A stretch of DNA of 64,000 nucleotides from Protula sp. h YS-2021 (taxonomy: Eukaryota > Annelida > Polychaeta > Sabellida > Serpulidae): contig OX457031.1 in assembly GCA_949752745.1 (NCBI GenBank), positions 44,828,269-44,892,268 of the forward strand, written 5' to 3'. The notes under the pieces are model-generated. The model did no database searches. It was not told the DNA's origin and worked only from the letters and a program-made list of their open reading frames with translations. Made by a program: the position numbers and the translations under genes. Of this stretch, positions 1-10,889 are shown piece after piece; the first letter of the stretch is position 1, and each line of letters opens with the position of its first letter.

Positions 1-206
1 TAATCTTTACATCAGCCATAATGCCCCCGGTGATAAGGTCTGCAAATGAATTTAGGGCCAAAACGTCCCCAAAGTAAAAAAGTATGATACCCTAAATTAA
101 TGCTTTATTAAGCTTTACCGCGGCCATAAGATCCCCAAATGAATTTGGGGACACAACCTCCCCAAACAAAAATGAACAAATTTGTCCAAAAACAAAGTCC
201 CAAATA
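1..206. repeat. Short diverged repeat with CCCCAAAT palindrome
   Basis: Two diverged copies of a roughly 110-bp unit can be seen, each with 'aaatgaattt' followed by a run like 'cctccccaaa'. Positions 132-150 form a near-perfect palindrome, CCCCAAAT-GA-ATTTGGGG. No gene is apparent. Confidence 0.4.
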
Positions 207-227
207 ATGAAAAGCGATAGGACCAAT

Positions 228-693
228 TCCAGCGTGCAATTCGGACCAGTGTGCATGTTTGCTTCGCTTGAGTTGATGCGCGCTTGGGATTTCGGACTAG
301 AGCGCATGTTAATTTGTGTCGATGCGCGGTTCGCATTTTGGATCAGTGCGCATGCTTGGTTAACGTGCGTTAATGTGCGGTTAGCATTTCGGACCAGTGC
401 GCATATTTATTTAACTTGCGTCGTTGCGCGGTTCGCATTTCGAACCAGTGCGCATGTTTAACGTGCATTGTTGCGCGGTTGACATTTCGGACTAGAACGC
501 ATGTTTTCTTGCGTCGATGCGCCGTTTTTTATCAGTGCGCGTGTTTGGTTAACTTGAGTTGATGCGCGGTTTGCATTTCGGACCAGTGTGCATATTTATT
601 TAACTTGCGTTGATGCGCAGTTGGCATTTCGGACCAGCTAGACTGCAGCTTAACTTAACTTGCGTCGATGCCCGGTTCGCATTTCGGACCAGT
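228..693. repeat. Minisatellite, about 51-bp unit
   Basis: About nine imperfect head-to-tail copies of a roughly 51-bp unit built on 'gatgcgcggttcgcatttcg', 'gaccagtgcgcatgttt' and 'atttaacttgcgtc'. Several copies carry indels of 5-10 bases. Short open frames here exist only because the unit length is a multiple of three. The array runs into the 742-bp tandem repeat that begins near 694. Confidence 0.8.
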
Positions 694-2919
694 GCACAAG
701 TTTAGTTAACGTACATTGATGTGCGGTGTGCATTTCGAACTAGTGAGCATGTTTATTTAACTTGCGTCGATGCGGGCTTCGCATTTCGGACCAGTGTGCA
801 TGTTTACTTAACTTCAGTTGATAAGCGGTTCATATTTTGGACCAGTGCGCATGTTTCTTTAAACTGTGTTGATGCGCCGAAAAAAGCTTGTCCATTGACA
901 ATGCTCCAGTTTGCGAATACTGATGTCAGGATGTGTCGCATATAATTGTAGTCGTTAACCCAGTTTTCAAGACAAGGCTGTACATCTAGCATGAATCCAC
1001 GACATTTTGTCGAAAGACATTTTGTCCAAGACATTTCAACGAGACATTCATTAGGGAATAATTGATATCAAGAATTAATTTTTGATCTCAAAAATAGATT
1101 TTCTGATATCAAGAATTCATTCTTGGTATCAATAAATCCATATTTTGATATCAAGAATAAAGTTTTGCTATCTGTAATTGTATTTTTGATATCTTTAAAT
1201 GTATTCTTGATCTCAAAAATAATTTTTGATATCAATAAATATTTAGAGATATCAAAAAATATTTATTGATATAAAAATGACTTAATGATATCTAAAATTG
1301 ACTTTTTGAGATAAAAAATTTAATTCTTGATAGCAAAAATGAAATATTTGAGAGCAAAATATCAATTTTGAGCTCAATAATTCATTTTCCTTTTATTGAT
1401 ATCAAGAATTTATTTCAGATATCAGCATTTCAGAATGCACAAGTTTAGTTAACGTACATTGATGTGCGGTGTGCATTTCGAACCAGTGAGCATGTTTATT
1501 TAACTTGGTCGATGCGGGCTTCGCATTTCGGACCAGTGTGCATGTTTACTTAACTTCAGTTGATAAGCGGTTCATATTTTGGACCAGTGCGCATGTTTCT
1601 TTAAACTGTGTTGATGCGCCGAAAAAAGCTTGTCCATTGACAATGCTCCAGTTTGCGAATACTGATGTCAGGATGTGTCGCATATAATTGTAGTCGTTAA
1701 CCCAGTTTTCAAGACAAGGCTGTACATCTAGCATGAATCCACGACATTTTGTCGAAAGACATTTTGTCGAAGACATTTCAACGAGACATTCATTAGGGAA
1801 TTATTGATATCAAGAATTAATTTTTGATCTCAAAAATAGATTTTTTGATATCAAGAATTCATTCTTGGTATCAATAAATCCATATTTTGATATCAAGAAT
1901 AAAGTTTTGCTATCTGTAATTGTATTTTTGATATCTTTAAATGTATTCTTGATCTCAAAAATAATTTTTGATATCAATAAATATTTAGAGATATCAAAAA
2001 ATATTTATTGATATAAAAATGACTTAATGATATCTAAAATTGACTTTTTGAGATAAAAAATTTAATTCTTGATAGCAAAAATGAAATATTTGAGAGCAAA
2101 ATATCAATTTTGAGCTCAATAATTCATTTTCCTTTTATTGATATCAAGAATTTATTTCAGATATAAGCATTTCAGAATGCACAAGTTTAGTTAACGTACA
2201 TTGATGTGCGGTGTGCATTTCGAACCAGTGAGCATGTTTATTTAACTTGGTCGATGCGGGCTTCGCATTTCGGACCAGTGTGCATGTTTACTTAACTTCA
2301 GTTGATAAGCGGTTCATATTTTGGACCAGTGCGCATGTTTCTTTAAACTGTGTTGATGCGCGGAAAAAAGCTTGTCCATTGACAATGCTCCAGTTTGCGA
2401 ATACTGATGTCAGGATGTGTCGCATATAATTGTAGTCGTTAACCCAGTTTTCAAGACAAGGCTGTACATCTAGCATGAATCCACGACATTTTGTCGAAAG
2501 ACATTTTGTCGAAGACATTTCAACGAGACATTCATTAGGGAATTATTGATATCAAGAATTAATTTTTGATCTCAAAAATAGATTTTTTGATATCAAGAAT
2601 TCATTCTTGGTATCAATAAATCCATATTTTGATATCAAGAATAAAGTTTTGCTATCTGTAATTGTATTTTTGATATCTCTAAATGTATTCTTGATCTCAA
2701 AAATAATTTTTGATATCAATAAATATTCAGAGATATCAAAAAATATTTATTGATATAAAAATGACTTAATGATATCTAAAATTGACTTTTTGAGATAAAA
2801 AATTTAATTCTTGATAGCAAAAATGAAATATTTGAGAGCAAAATATCAATCTTGAGCTCAATAATTCATTTTCCTTTTATTGATATCAAGAATTTATTTC
2901 AGATATCAGCATTTCAGAA
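694..2919. repeat. Three tandem copies of a 742-bp composite unit
   Basis: The sequence from 'gcacaagtttagttaac' recurs at 694, 1437 and 2179 (offsets 743 and 742), and the three copies are almost identical. Copy 1 has one extra C ('acttgcgtcgatg' against 'acttggtcgatg'). Each unit joins the end of the 51-bp array to a unique piece (about 880-1040, with two 'gacattttgtcgaaag' motifs) and to the 5' part of a GATATC-rich element (about 1060-1430). The same 76-residue minus-strand open frame recurs in every copy and is not a gene. Confidence 0.92.
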
Positions 2920-3395
2920 TGATACTTTTCAATTTTCATTTGGAAATTTGCAAAAGATTTTTTACCTCAAAAATTGATTTTTGATATCAAAATATCAGTC
3001 TATTTTTTAAATAAAAAATTCAGAAACACACATCTGTAAATAAATAATAACTGGTCCTTGTATGCAGAATATTCCTTTAAATTTTTACTGTACAAAAAAG
3101 AAGCAATTCTTGAGATCAAAAATTGTGTTGCTATTATTTATCACAATAATTCAAGTTTTCATCTCCAAAATTTAATTGACGATTCGTTACATTTTATGTA
3201 AATGTGTGTCTCCCTTATGATTTTTTAAAGTTTGTAAAATTAATTTTTTGATCTCAAAAATAACTTTTTGGCATCTAAAATTCAATTATTGATAGCAAAA
3301 AATAAATTATTGAGATCTACATTGATTTATTGATATCTTGAATTACATTTTGATATCAAAAATAAGCATTAAGTGTTAAAAAGGCATTCCATGGT
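1060..3395 (+). repeat. GATATC-rich dispersed element, copy A (5' part triplicated)
   Basis: An AT-rich element with very many short variants of 'ttgatatcaa', 'tgatctcaaa' and 'gagatcaaaa'. The 5' part lies in each 742-bp unit. After the third unit it continues as single-copy sequence (2920-3395) to 'gttaaaaaggcattcca'. The same order of motifs is found at 21550-22327 (plus) and at 52770-54265 (minus), so this is a dispersed repeat and not simple low complexity. No coding capacity or terminal inverted repeat was recognised. Confidence 0.75.
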
Positions 3396-3399
3396 CGAG

Positions 3400-4295
3400 A
3401 GATATTTTGTCGAAAGTGAACTTCAAGACATTTTGTCGAAATTTAAAATTTCTTAACGGATTTTTTTTTATTAGGGCGAGGGGGAGAGATATTTTTTATT
3501 CCTTGTTTTAAAACTAGACTAGAATTTGAATTCTTAATTGCAAGAAATATTTGATCCCATCAAAGACAACAGACATTTTTACAAATGTGATAAAATTGCA
3601 ACTGCAAATTGCAATACAGAGGTTAAGAGAAATTTGGCTTCATCCTATCACTGACCGGAGTAAATCCTATATCTATGTTCGAAACTGCGATTCCTGATTG
3701 CAATAACTCTAAAGACAATACAGTCCCGGAGTCAGACGACGGGATCTGCTCTGGTGTCCGGAGTTAGTATAAAATCGATAAAAAAATGCTTCTTGTCATT
3801 GTTCAAATTTTTGCAAGAGAAAATACCTCAAACATGATTAATTAAAAAAGGCATGAAGTTGGTATCAGTGCCGCAACGTGCCTCCCCAGCGACTCTGCGC
3901 TTAAGCACCTGATAAACGAAAACGGGTCAAAAATGCACCTTCGGCACCAGAAAGTCCAGCTGAACTTAAGATATAGCGGGAATGGGCCGAGACCTCTGAC
4001 GACCATCTAGAAAGGTTCCTTTTACTCGACAAGAAACTGAAAATTATTTTCAGAGACACGTGTAGCTTTAGTTAGCAACCAGAACACTACAATAGTGACT
4101 TTAAAGTGCACAGTAGTGCTTGAGTGCAAATCAATATATGTTTTGTAGATTTTTGCAGGAAAACAAAAATATGTCTCTGTCACTTAATAAAAAGACAGCT
4201 ATTAAGAAATTATAGACTTTGACAAAATGACTCGGGTTTCACTTTCGACAAAATGTCTCACGACCCACTGTCTTTCGACAAAATGTCTTCAAACC
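3400..4295. mobile_element. MITE-like element with ACATTTTGTCGAAAG ends
   Basis: The left end carries two copies of 'attttgtcgaaa' (about 3405-3445, the first followed by 'gtgaa'). The right end carries two inverted copies (about 4235-4290, 'ttcactttcgacaaaatg' and 'ctttcgacaaaatgtc'). The 900-bp interior has no recognisable transposase. The same motif occurs near 1000, 1740, 2480 and 15770, which suggests a family. A target-site duplication was not resolved. Confidence 0.5.
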
Positions 4296-4309
4296 AGTCA
4301 ACATTTTAG

Positions 4310-5540
4310 CACAAAAAATGACTTATTGCCAATATTTCTGCCAAGTAGCTGGGTAGGTATTCATGTTCTACCTTTAGTAAAAATATAAAGACAGTAAGAC
4401 CATATCACTGCGTCAGTACTGCGTAGGTAATTTAAAGACTGGGTTTACACCAATATTTCCATTATTATGTGGTAAATCGCCAGAAACAAAATAACTAGGA
4501 CATTTGTGCCCCCTACTTTCAATCAACATTGTTTGAAGTTTTCACTAAAATCCCAAGAGGATGCCTTTACATTAAAAAAAAAAAAGCTTTTGGTCCAAAT
4601 TTCCGTTAATATTTGGCGGATGGACAAAATATAATAGCCAGTTGGATATTTACACTTCCTACCTTCAATAAAAGACTAATAAATTCCCAGGAGTTTTCTA
4701 GAAAACTGTAAATATTTTCGTTAATTTTTGCCGACTCTCCAAAAAATAGCAGCATGATAAAATTACATCTTATGACAGTAAGGCTATATTCTAAGCCTAG
4801 GTTAAAATTTTATTTAATTTTTTTTCGATAATATTTCCGCGACTTTTAGGAGAGTTGCAAAATATATAGTTCCCGCTGTCCTGGAAAGTCTTGAAATGTC
4901 ATGAGCCCTGGAAAGTCCTGTAATTTTGTGAGAGTCCTGAAAAGTCCTGGAAACTGAAAATATAATCAAAATGATAACACACACCGAATGCCAAAAAATC
5001 CTGGAATTGTTTTGAGCAAACAGCACGGGAACTCTGAAATAAGTACAAGACAAAAAATGCAAGGGTTTTAAAAAATGTTTTTAAAGAAATTTCGTTCAGG
5101 CAAATATTTTCGCCAGTTTTTTTTTTCATCAGCAGAAGTAAAAACGAGGCAAGTACCAGTCTGCTACCTTTAACCAGCATTTCAAGTCATTAAGACTATT
5201 TCCTTAGCGTTACTCAAGATTTTACTAAAATTGTACATTTTCGTCATTTTTTCTGCTGTTTTTTTTTTTTTTTTTTTTTGCTGTTTTTTTTAATCAAAAG
5301 TGGGATCATAAGCCTGGCTTTAGTTCAGATTTTAGTAAAAAATTGGTTTTACGCAAATATTTCCTCCAACGTTTGGCGACTTATGAAAAAAGTAATAACC
5401 AGGCAAGTACCAATGGCCGCAATCTGCAACCAAAACTTTCAAGACAGTAAGGCTATTTCTCTAGATCAGTTCAGATTTTACCAATAAAAATGTGTTGTTT
5501 TTTTTCGACAATATTTTTTGCCAGTTGTTACCAAAATAAG
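4310..5540 (+). repeat. 160-bp dispersed tandem repeat, locus 1
   Basis: Diverged tandem units of roughly 160 bp, each with 'aaaatattt-cgccaattttt', a 'gaatcgcca' or similar box, 'agtaa-agccaggtag', 'gctacctt' and 'ttcaagacagtaaggctattt'. The same family forms arrays at 29740-31230 (same orientation) and 42440-43440 (opposite orientation). A T tract of more than 20 bases lies near 5260-5290. No gene is seen. Confidence 0.65.
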
Positions 5541-5549
5541 TAACACCGA

Positions 5550-5815
5550 GATATTTATTTATTTAGCAGCATTTATAAAGCGCTTAAAACTAAGCACACA
5601 ATCGATATATAAACATTCAAGTGAATATTTAAGCATAACAATACTATAAAAATGACTAGAATATTCGGCAGTTATAATATGACTTAGAAAAAAAAGGGTT
5701 TTAAGAGATTTTTTAAAAGCACTGAAAGTTTGTTCATTCTTAATCTCAAAGGGAACGGAGTTCCACAGCTTAGGAACAGTATAACTAAAAGCTCGCTGTA
5801 AGGAGTCATAACTCC
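5550..5815 (-). pseudogene. 3' end of a CR1/L2-type LINE (minus strand)
   Basis: Read on the minus strand from about 5805, one frame gives a peptide with 'YTVPKLWNSVPFEIKN' and 'FSAFKKSLKTLFF' before a stop. This is the conserved C-terminal tail of the ORF2 protein of CR1/L2/Rex-like non-LTR retrotransposons, also seen in the LINE at 56523-57900. Downstream on that strand comes 'aagcgctttataaatgctg' and an AAATAAAT run near 5550, typical of LINE 3' ends. It is a 5'-truncated fragment: only about 45 codons of the tail remain and no catalytic domain is present. It abuts another LINE fragment in opposite orientation at about 5816. Confidence 0.65.
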
Positions 5816-6600
5816 TTAAGCAAACCTCAATAAAACAGTTACAATAATCGAGGCGAAAGTCATATGCGGAACAGACCTATCAGACCAATTCGCGATAACC
5901 ACAGGAGTGAAACAGGGCTGCATGTTGTCGCCGTTACTTTTCTTACTATGTGTAGATTGTTTACTGAAGGAAACGGCAAACAGTGAAAAGAGAGGTCTCA
6001 CCTGGACTTTTACAGAAAATCTCGAAGACCTAGACTTTGCAGATGACATCGCTTTGCTAGCTCAAAGACATCCAATGTAAAACTTCAGACCTCACATCAA
6101 AAAGCAAACAGATTGGCCTGCGCATTAATACCGACAAAACCAAACTCATGAAATTGAACACCATCTCAGAACAATCTGTTACCATCAAAAACAAAATATA
6201 CAAGAAGTGACTGAATTCATTTATCGAGGAAGTAAAATCACAACAGATGGAAACTAGGAAGAAGATATCAACAACAGACTAGCAAAAGCCAGGGGAATGT
6301 TTGCGTCACTCAAAAACTTCTGAAAATCCAACAAGATCAGTACAAAAACTAAAATTCGTATTTTCAAGAGCAATGTTATTGCAGTACTCCTCTATGGGTC
6401 CGAATCGTGGAAAGTGACACGGACCATCAACCACAAGCTAGATGTTTTTCAAACAAGATGCCTCCGTCGTATATTAAAACTTTTTTGGCCCAACACCATT
6501 TCCAACGACGAACTCTATCGCCGGACAAACACTATACCAATCTCGATTGAGATCAAACGCAGAAGGTGGCGATGTGCAAGATATCTCGAAACGAAATGTC
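5816..6600 (+). pseudogene. Degenerate LINE reverse transcriptase, RTE-like
   Basis: Plus-strand translation from about 5838 gives 'TTGVKQGCMLSPLLF' (RT motif around the conserved QG) and then 'LDFADDIALLAQ', whose FADD is the catalytic YXDD-type motif. After an in-frame stop near 6078 the thumb and connection region can still be read: 'EFIYRGSKITTDGN', 'AVLLYGSESWKVTRTIN', 'VFQTRCLRRILKLFWPN' and 'NTISNDELYRRT'. Several stops and frame changes break the frame, so the copy is dead. The set 'FADDIALL', 'GSKIT', 'LYGSE-W' and 'CLRRIL' is typical of RTE-like non-LTR elements; the exact clade is inferred. Both ends are truncated: the finger domain is missing and the 3' side runs into another repeat near 6590. 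Confidence 0.8.
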
Positions 6601-7290
6601 GGATCGACTTATTACTTGGGTCTGTTTATTCTTTCGGTATTTCGGACGGTTCTCTCAACTTTTGACTATTAGGGAAAGGGTATGACGTCATTAGGTCAAA
6701 ATAGTCTGTGCGAAATTTCTCAAGAGCTGTACATCGGAGGAAGCTCAAGCATGGTGGGATTGTGGTTTGGTAAGTCCGAAAGGTTCTGTCAAATTTTGTC
6801 GCGAGTCGAAAGAGCGTGTGTGGCATGTGACGTCGTCACGTGAAATACATGTATAATTTGAACAAGACCTAGTGTGGAAAATATCTCATTAACAGAACTC
6901 CTATCGACTTCAAATTTTATATTAATAGTCCTTAGGTCACTGGGACGGCTGTATCAACTTTTCACTCATGTAGCGAAGTTAAGAAAGACGGCATTACATA
7001 AAAATTTTGTATGGAAAATTTCCCAGCTATTGGCCATCGGAGACAGATGAAACTATGGGAATGTTGTTTGGTAGGTCCGAAAGACCTCGGAGTTGGACGA
7101 ACGAAAATGGTAATATAACGTCAGTAGGTAAAAAGTTAGGTAAAAAATATCTTGATAGCAGAAAACTTCTAACCTCTTGTAGTTTGTTTCAAAGGCATGG
7201 TCGAAAGTCTCATAGGGGCTAACTAAGCATAGTTCCTGCATTCTTTAGACATTCTTGAATATACTGGCAGGAAAGCTATCGACCCAAGAC
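6590..7290 (-). repeat. 305-bp dispersed repeat, inverted copy
   Basis: On the minus strand this resembles the 305-bp units at 51690-52740, with 'gcgacaaaatttgacagaac', 'tcggacttaccaaaccacaatccc' and 'tgacgtcat' boxes. About two units are present, starting immediately after the RTE-like LINE fragment. Nothing coding was recognised. The next stretch, 7290-7680, holds nothing I can identify. Confidence 0.5.
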
Positions 7291-7680
7291 TTTTTTTAGA
7301 TTTCGTGTAATCGACTTTTTGTGCGTTACTCACCAACAGCTTTTACATAACCTGTTACTCAGTCAGGGGCCAGTTTTAGTTACAGTCTGGAATGTGGGAA
7401 AGTTAAACACACGAGTTGCAGGTTTATACCAAGATATACGAACATTCCATTCAGGAAGGTGTTTGAGGATAAACCCTTCACCTCCGTCACTCGTCCCACT
7501 TACGTTTTAGTCAGAGACATGTCAGGATTTGAGGACATAAGGGATGGTTACGAATATGGTCGTATTTACAGAACTCAGCAAGTGTAGTTATTTTTTTATT
7601 GCTTTTTTCTTCCTTTTTGTTTTTTTTTTTGGTCGCCAAGCCGTTCCATATATGGGAGTAATTATGTAACTGTTAGCAAT
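7290..7680. other. Unassigned stretch
   Basis: No recognisable gene, repeat unit or RNA. A short T-rich stretch lies at 7585-7635. A 63-codon open frame at 7319-7510 has no recognisable similarity. Confidence 0.4.
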
Positions 7681-8300
7681 GTTTGCAGTACTTGGAAGTA
7701 TTTTTTCATTTTTAAAGTGGGTCATCTAACATCTTGTGTTATGACAAGCAGCTCACCATTTTGGCACCAAAATATCCCCCTCTCACCGAGATGAGTCATG
7801 TGTTGTGCAGTTATGAAGAATGCCTTATTACTTCTTTTAGGCGGATGGGAATGTACGAAGACAAGATATATATCATGGCTATAACTTCACTTTGGGTAGA
7901 GATCCTCACTGCAACGTTGGCTAAAAGGGTTATTTGTAACTAACACTTTCAGGACCCGCATAAAAAGACGTAAATTAAAACCTGTTTGTAGTGACCAGCT
8001 TTCGGATTCGCGCAAAAAAAGCGTACGGTAAAAATTTCCTGTCTTGATCACCTTCCAGACCCGGATAAAGATAGTATGTATACAAAAACTTCTGTAATGA
8101 AACCCGGGATAAAAAGGCCGTACAGTAAAATCTGTTTTATCGATCACCTTCCAGACCCGGGAAATGAAATACAGTAATACATGTTCGTACCGATCACCAT
8201 CAGGATGCGGGCAAAAAGACGTACAGTAAAGGCTCTTTTAGTGACGACCTTCCAGACCTGGATAAAAAGGCGTGCCATAACCTGTCTGCCATGTCTACCC
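7680..8300 (+). repeat. Dispersed repeat with 70-bp 'acagtaaa' units, plus copy
   Basis: The first half matches, in opposite orientation, the block at 51400-51690. The peptides MYEDKIYIMAIT and MYEDNVYLMAIT from the two loci show the relation. The second half is about five imperfect units of roughly 70 bp: 'ccttccagacccggataaaa', 'gacgtacagtaaaacctg' and 'ttttagtgacca'. The family is present inverted at 51010-51690. The similarity of the open frames reflects common repeat ancestry, and no protein family was recognised. Confidence 0.65.
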
Positions 8301-9085
8301 ATGTTTTATAAAAACTTGCTCAAATGCGCTGCAGATATTACGCTCTCCGCGGGCTCTGAATATGTTATATGGAACAGCAAACTTATTAAATAGAGGGAAA
8401 GTGCCTTTTTATTAAGGAATGGTTTGAAAAGATAGTTATATTTATCCAATACTTATGTAAAGAAGATGGTTCTTGGATAAGCTACGAAAATTTTTGCGCG
8501 AAATATGAAGTACACACATATTTCTTGAGATATTTTGGTGTCGTAAATTCAATTAAATCAGCTATGAAGCATTTTCCCATAATAAGCAAAGCTCCGTTAG
8601 AGTAACGACCACACATAGATTTTAATAGTACCATACTCCGTCTAAAAGTGGTCGGCAAATAGATTTGTCAAAAGCCAAAAGTAAACATTTTTATTGGGAA
8701 TTTATAAATTTAATATGTAATCCACCGACATTCCTTCAAAAATGGACAATTGTTCAAAAATTCTAAATCATATACAACACAGTAAATTGTGGGGTAAACC
8801 TGTACAAATGGAGAATCAGAGAACACGAAATCTGTTGCTATTTCAACTCAGGAGCAGGAGATAAGCTATTACACTCTTTGTTTGGTTGCCCGATTACCCA
8901 ACTTTAGTTAAATGCCATTTTTGATTTAATTGAGTTTCCTGAACCACCACATATTACACATATTTCAGCAAACGAGTTTATTTTTGCCGTAATTGATCTA
9001 GCATTACTTAATTTAATTTTTATAGTCATTAAATATTTCATTTATAAATCCAGAGGCAGAAACGAAATTTTTTCTGCTACAGTAA
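8300..9085 (+). pseudogene. C-terminal fragment of an L1/Tx1-like LINE ORF2
   Basis: Three consecutive plus-strand pieces in shifting frames look like the poorly conserved end of an L1/Tx1-type ORF2 protein. About 8330-8393 gives 'ITLSAGSEYVIWNSKLIK'. 8396-8605 gives 'CLFIKEWFEKIVIF' and then 'WISYENFCAKYEVHTYFLRY'. About 8783-9080 gives 'KWRIREHEICCYFNSGAGDK', a cysteine-containing motif, then 'LNAIFDLIEFPEPPHIT' and 'LLNLIFIVIKYFIYKSRGRN'. At least two frame changes and stops (for example after 'ISKAPLE') make it a pseudogene. The reverse transcriptase and endonuclease are absent, and a dispersed repeat sits directly on its 5' side. Family assignment rests on the remembered pattern of such C-termini, so it is probable rather than certain. 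Confidence 0.6.
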
Positions 9086-9089
9086 TAAT

Positions 9090-9136
9090 AAAAATAATAA
9101 TAATGATATATATATATAAAAGTGTGATGCTGAAGG
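9090..9136. repeat. AT microsatellite
   Basis: AAT-rich and (AT)n tract just before the duplicated block. Confidence 0.6.
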
Positions 9137-10660
9137 TTGTAACGGCAACATAGAGTGAGAGTATCTTCATCATCTTCTTACGTTACTTCATAGCGTAGTT
9201 TTTTCTTTCCTTTTTTCTTTTTCCTTTTCTTTTATTTTTTCTTTCAAATACGTTGGAGGGCTAGGAATTTTAAAATCAATCTGGACCTATTGTGAATATT
9301 TTTTTTCGTTAGGCAGATCAATGCGGATAAAAATTTGTTAACAGTGTGTAATATTTAGGGTTTGCAGAATTAAAAATGTCAGTTGTAACAGTAACTAAGG
9401 TTCTGTTCGAGGCATTTGAATAGAAATGTGACCTGTATAAATATAATATCTCAGTGATTATCCTATAGCAAAAATATGTTAAAAATTGTTTAATGGAATG
9501 TTGATCTGAAATGAAAATAAAGGGGACTGTCCAGCAATGCACAAAAAAGAATAGTGCACGTCCCGACATAAAAACAAACAAAAAAAACTTGTCTGTGACC
9601 ACCTTACCGACCCAGCTAATACACATATACTTGGACTTGTATAGCAAGAGGATTGAGGCATCCACAAGTCAAGTTACGTACCCACCCGATTTCTGGGCAC
9701 ATGAGATACATTTATATGAAGTAAAAATCGTATTATTCTGAAAACTTGTAATAAATAAATAAAACTTCGTGAAAGGGCTGTCGGCGGAAACATTTGTTTT
9801 TGTTTACAAAAGCAAACTGGCAATAAAAGTTGTTGACGCGTTCGGGCACACTCTTGCACACGTCCAAATACTAAGTCCATCGTCAAAGTTTTTCATTCTT
9901 CTTATAGCATTCCCTTTTGAGAAGCAAAGTACGAAGTACGTGTCTGTGAGCAACATCACACCTACGTAATACACAACCGCAGTTACCACGCTTCGGTAGC
10001 ATTCGGAATTCAGTCTGTGTTACCGTGACGTTGACCTTTAACCCAAGGTCACTCCAACCTAATCAGGTTCTGACACGTTTTACATATAAGTTACAGACAA
10101 ATTTTGGTTGAAATCCGTCCAGCCGACCTTAAGATATTGTGTCCAAGAGCCACAGATGGGTGAATTTCAAAGTCTCATATTGAACTTGATCTTTCACCCA
10201 AGGTCACTCAAAGGTAATCAGGTCACGATCCTTCTCTACACAACCCACATACGAACTTTGGTTGAAATCCGCCCATTTCAATTTGAGATATCGTGTCCAC
10301 AAGAAAAGCTTTACACACTTTACAATCAAGCTAAAAAATTTCAAAAATTCGCCAAAAATTCAATTTTTAACGAACCGCCAAAAAAATTGGCGTGCATCAA
10401 GCTACGACCATGGGGTTGAGTACTGTAAGCTATCAGACCAAATGGCCTACACATCTGAGAGCAATGAGTGGTAACGGACGGACGGACGGACAGACAGCCC
10501 AATCCATAAGTACTCCTCCGGGCCATAAAGCCCCGGTTGGGGGCTAAAAAACAGCTTTGCTTCTAACTTAGTTCTATATTTTATTCACGAAAACTATACA
10601 AACGGACGAGGTCTAACTTTGTATCTATTCACATGCTCTTGGTTTATATATTTTTGAACT
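9137..10660. repeat. 1.5-kb duplicated block, copy 1
   Basis: From 'acggcaaca-agagtgagagtatc' onward this is repeated with high identity at 10890-12470. Differences are mainly small indels, such as about 70 extra bases near 11560-11690. The block contains 'gaccttt-acccaaggtcac' boxes near 10030 and 10190, a GACGGACGGACGGACAGACAG run at about 10478-10500 and a following stem-loop near 10525-10550. Pieces of it, around 'ttttgtttacaaa' and 'aaatgtctccc', also occur inverted at about 50755-50920 and at 63085-63190. No gene is seen. Confidence 0.85.
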
Positions 10661-10889
10661 GGTTAATGCCTTTTGGGTAATACTTCCGGACCATACCCCC
10701 CCCCCCCCAGATAATACCCCCGGATGATACCCTCCCGACAACACCCCCAGACCATACCCCTCAGTGCCAATACCCCCCCCCCCCCCCCCCACATCATTTT
10801 TTTCAAATTTTCAACGTTGCAACATAATGAAAAGAAAAAGTACAGCGACATGTGTTATTTCTCTCCAACACTATGTTTAATCTTTACAT
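10661..10889. repeat. C-rich 18-19-bp repeat and poly-C tracts
   Basis: Imperfect units such as 'gataatacccccggatgata' and 'ccataccccc', plus C runs of about 12 and 20 bases (near 10697 and 10772). This low-complexity DNA separates the two copies of the 1.5-kb block. Confidence 0.7.

Noticed and set aside
804..2518. A 76-residue frame conserved in three copies
   Set aside because: Conservation is due to the recent 742-bp triplication, not to selection on a protein.
7734..7943. Related peptides at 7854 and 51466 (MYEDxxYxMAIT)
   Set aside because: Both lie in inverted copies of a dispersed repeat; no family recognised and the frames end differently.
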